Shown one piece after another: positions 62,045 through 64,000 of a stretch of DNA of 64,000 nt. How positions within the stretch are numbered: position 1 is the stretch's first letter; each line of letters starts with the position of its first letter. The translations under genes and the position numbers were made by a program. The notes under the pieces were generated by a model, which was not told where the DNA came from, did not search any database, and worked only from the letters and a program-made list of their open reading frames with translations. Source of the DNA: Poriferisodalis sp965205175 (GTDB taxonomy: Bacteria; Actinomycetota; Acidimicrobiia; Acidimicrobiales; Poriferisodalaceae); the NCBI RefSeq assembly GCF_965205175.1, contig NZ_OZ242038.1, positions 2,232,001 through 2,296,000 of the forward strand. The letters run 5' to 3'.

Positions 62045-62096
62045 TCGCCCGGACGCAAGTAGCAGACCACACGCCACGCCGGACGGGAGGCTGCAC

Positions 62097-63629
62097 TCAG
62101 CGACCGACGAGCGTCGGGTCGTACAGCACCGTCCGTCCGAGGCCGTCGCGGCCGACGAGGGTGCATGCGTACACCCCCTTGGCGCGCAGCACGTTGGTGG
62201 CCGCATCGTCTAGACGTTCCAAGCTGAGTCGCCCAGCATCCACCGCCGCCTCCAGCGCAGCGAACGCAGCAGCGGCATCCTCGACGCCACCGACAAGTGC
62301 GACATCCGCGCCGGCGACAATCGCCAGCACTGCCGCTTCGTTCACCGTCCACCGGGCTCGGATGGCACCCATGGTCAGCGAGTCGGTCACCACCAGACCC
62401 GAATGGCCGAGGTCGCCGCGCAGCACGCCGTCGATCGCCGCCGGGGACAGCGACGCGGGCAGCCCTCCGGTCAGGCCTGGGACGGTCAGGTGGCCTACCA
62501 TGACCGCAGCGTCGGTGGCGCCGATGACGGCGGCGAACGGAATCAGGTCGCGCCGGCGCAGGTCCTCCAGCGACGCTGTCGCGGCTGCTCGGTCGTGGGT
62601 GTCGGCGCTGGCCGCGCCGTGGCCCGGGAAGTGCTTCACCACCGGCACGATCCCGCCGGCACTGAGGCCCTCCACGGTGGCCGTGCCGTACTCGGCGACG
62701 GTGGCAGGATCGTCGCCGAATGACCGGTCCCCGATGCCCTCGCCTGCCCCGACGTCGATGACCGGCGCGAAGTTCATGGTGAAGCCCAGTTCGGACATCT
62801 TGCGCGCGTGCTTCGCCGCCCGATCTGCCACCTCGGAAGGTGGCATCGCAGTCTGGGCCGCCGCAGAGGGGAGACGTCCCAGGACCTCGGCGAGTCGCTG
62901 CACTCGGCCGCCCTCTTCGTCGACGGCGAACAGCAGCGGCACACGGCCCGCGAAGTCCTGGACCTCGGCGATGCGACGCCAGACATGCTCGGTGACGGGC
63001 CCTTGCACGAGAACGCCGCCGATCCGGCGGTCCCGGGCCTCTTCGACGGCGAGACCCAGCGAACGCTCACCCAGCGTCGCCATGATCGTCTGGCCGATGC
63101 GCACCGGCAGCGACAGCTCGCTGGTGCATTGGCGGTCCACGTCGTTCCACCACGCTCCGCGGAGCAGCTGACGAACCCCCACTCCCGACAGCCATCCCAA
63201 CGGCCGCTCCTGGCCCGTGAGCACCGTTGGACCCGGATCCCCGACAGCGACTTCCGACCCGTCAGCAAGCAGCAGCCACACGCCCAGCGCTCCGGGAGCA
63301 CCCAGACGCGCCCCGACGACGGGTGCTTCCAACGGAGGCGGATCGCTGGCCGTCGGCAGGATCGAGGTGCCGACTGCTTCGATCGCGCCGTCTGCGCCGA
63401 CCACCCAGTAGCCGACGCCCCCGGGGCCCCGCAACACAGCGACCACCGCAACTGGTGTAGTGGTCTCAGCGTCAGCGGGCAGCCCGTCGGGTGCCACCGT
63501 GACCAACGGCGGTGCCGTGGGCTGGTTCGAGGTCTGGGCAGTCGCGTGCGGCGCGGTTGCGAGCAAACCGGCGGCTGCTGTCAGTGCCGCGGCGAACCGC
63601 AGCGATCGCCGAAGTGCCGTCAAACGCAC
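62097..63629 (-). CDS. Secreted glycoside hydrolase family 3 (NagZ-like)
   Basis: The 510-residue protein starts at GTG 63629 with a Sec signal (LRFAAALTAAAGLLATAPHATA). Residues 60-150 hold two copies of a YWVVGADG-type repeat (GYWVVGADGAIEAVG, GVWLLLADGSEVAVG) seen in Acidimicrobiia surface proteins. The GH3 barrel has VDEEGGRVQRL, K332HFPGHG, the His/Asp dyad loop SADTHDRA, and VVTDSLTMGAI with nucleophile Asp416. Such enzymes release N-acetylglucosamine from wall fragments. It may act on peptidoglycan or other beta-GlcNAc outside the cell. Confidence 0.92.
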   Translation of the reverse strand: MRLTALRRSLRFAAALTAAAGLLATAPHATAQTSNQPTAPPLVTVAPDGLPADAETTTPVAVVAVLRGPGGVGYWVVGADGAIEAVGTSILPTASDPPPLEAPVVGARLGAPGALGVWLLLADGSEVAVGDPGPTVLTGQERPLGWLSGVGVRQLLRGAWWNDVDRQCTSELSLPVRIGQTIMATLGERSLGLAVEEARDRRIGGVLVQGPVTEHVWRRIAEVQDFAGRVPLLFAVDEEGGRVQRLAEVLGRLPSAAAQTAMPPSEVADRAAKHARKMSELGFTMNFAPVIDVGAGEGIGDRSFGDDPATVAEYGTATVEGLSAGGIVPVVKHFPGHGAASADTHDRAAATASLEDLRRRDLIPFAAVIGATDAAVMVGHLTVPGLTGGLPASLSPAAIDGVLRGDLGHSGLVVTDSLTMGAIRARWTVNEAAVLAIVAGADVALVGGVEDAAAAFAALEAAVDAGRLSLERLDDAATNVLRAKGVYACTLVGRDGLGRTVLYDPTLVGR

Positions 63630-63658
63630 TCGGTTCAGTTCACTCGACCATGCAACCG

Positions 63659-64000
63659 CTAGGTGATTGCGCTCACCGCTGCGACGCACACGAGGATCTC
63701 CACCGGGAGCGCTACCTGCAGGTGTCTCAGTCTGCGTTCAAACCGTTCCGCTCGGGCGTCGGCGTCGCGGCGGTCCGCGTCGCGTTGAGCGTCCCGTTCC
63801 TTGCGGTCCTCTTCACGCTGAGCTGCGAGCTCTGCGGCCCAGCGTGCGATCACCGCACGGTCTTCCTCGCGCTGGGCTGTCAGTTCTTTGCGGTCTTGTT
63901 CGCGTTGGGCTGCGGCTTGCTTACGGTCCTGTTCACGCTGAGCCGTCAGTTCTGCAGCCAAGCGCGCTATCACCGCGTGGTCCTCTCCGCGTTGTGATGC
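63659..64000 (-). CDS. Coiled-coil protein with C-terminal membrane anchor, truncated at window edge
   Basis: The frame is open to the end of the window, so the N-terminus is missing. About 80 residues are made of repeated charged units such as AQREQDRKE, AQREEDRAVIARWAAEL and AQREEDRKERD, spaced about 11 residues apart in places, which predicts a long right-handed or straight coiled coil. A single C-terminal hydrophobic segment (VALPVEILVCVAAVSAI) would tail-anchor it. DNA repeats underlie the protein repeats. The family is not recognised. Confidence 0.7.
   Translation of the reverse strand, partial: ASQRGEDHAVIARLAAELTAQREQDRKQAAAQREQDRKELTAQREEDRAVIARWAAELAAQREEDRKERDAQRDADRRDADARAERFERRLRHLQVALPVEILVCVAAVSAIT

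Overview
The window is GC-rich, densely packed chromosomal DNA from an actinobacterium (Actinomycetota). Lineage markers are a WhiB-family regulator, a bacterial proteasome activator (Bpa/PafE type), an MtrA-MtrB-LpqB-like signalling set, a DUF3040 protein, a PimB-like mannosyltransferase, SepF, and a dcw cluster without ftsA. The YWVVGADG-type repeats in the GH3 enzyme and the unusual TrpD motifs make me favour Acidimicrobiia, but that is inference. I see no prophage, insertion sequence, CRISPR array or tRNA gene. The rnpB gene is present. No stretch over 300 bases lacks a gene.

Layout. 1-5.6 kb: the end of glnS, a nitroreductase, a GNAT-like protein, the proteasome activator, an alkaline-phosphatase-superfamily protein, an Rrf2 regulator, and rluD-like/lspA. 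5.6-9.7 kb: a DksA/TraR protein with a histone-H1-like repeat tail, divergent from ileS. 9.7-27.3 kb: one minus-strand division and cell-wall operon reading mraZ-rsmH-ftsL-ftsI-murE-mraY-murD-ftsW-murG-murC-murB-ftsQ-ftsZ-pgeF-yggS-sepF-yggT-coiled-coil protein. It is stitched together by 4-base start/stop overlaps and headed by a probable MraZ operator. murF and divIVA are not in it. 27.5-37.5 kb: a lipoate-ligase-like protein, a secreted FnIII/Calx-beta protein, an HNH nuclease, a MoxR-DUF58-transglutaminase operon, DUF3040 and NUDIX proteins. 37.5-45.4 kb: mtrA-mtrB-lpqB-like, then convergent trkA-trkH-trkH potassium uptake genes. 45.4-53.6 kb: glpK, an aminotransferase, an SRPBCC protein, queG-pimB, a Ser/Thr kinase, and trpD downstream of whiB. 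54-64 kb: a membrane protein, rnpB, an operon of a class A PBP, a zinc-ribbon protein, a membrane hydrolase-like protein and a histidine phosphatase, then thiN with a ThiB-like lipoprotein, a secreted GH3 enzyme, and a truncated coiled-coil membrane protein.

The dcw operon makes lipid II (MurB-G, MraY) and the septal machinery (FtsZ, SepF, FtsQ, FtsL, FtsW, FtsI). The class A PBP and the GH3 enzyme extend and recycle the wall. MtrAB and the Ser/Thr kinase are plausible regulators of growth.

The most unusual signal is a set of more than ten short tandem duplications (11-78 bp), concentrated at gene starts, stops and intercistronic gaps. At four minus-strand gene junctions they form chains of mini-ORFs whose stops overlap the next start, bridging the gap to the next gene (PBP to zinc-ribbon, zinc-ribbon to hydrolase, hydrolase to phosphatase, whiB to trpD). 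A nested 103-bp inverted repeat between two convergent genes (61942-62044) is a second unexplained element.
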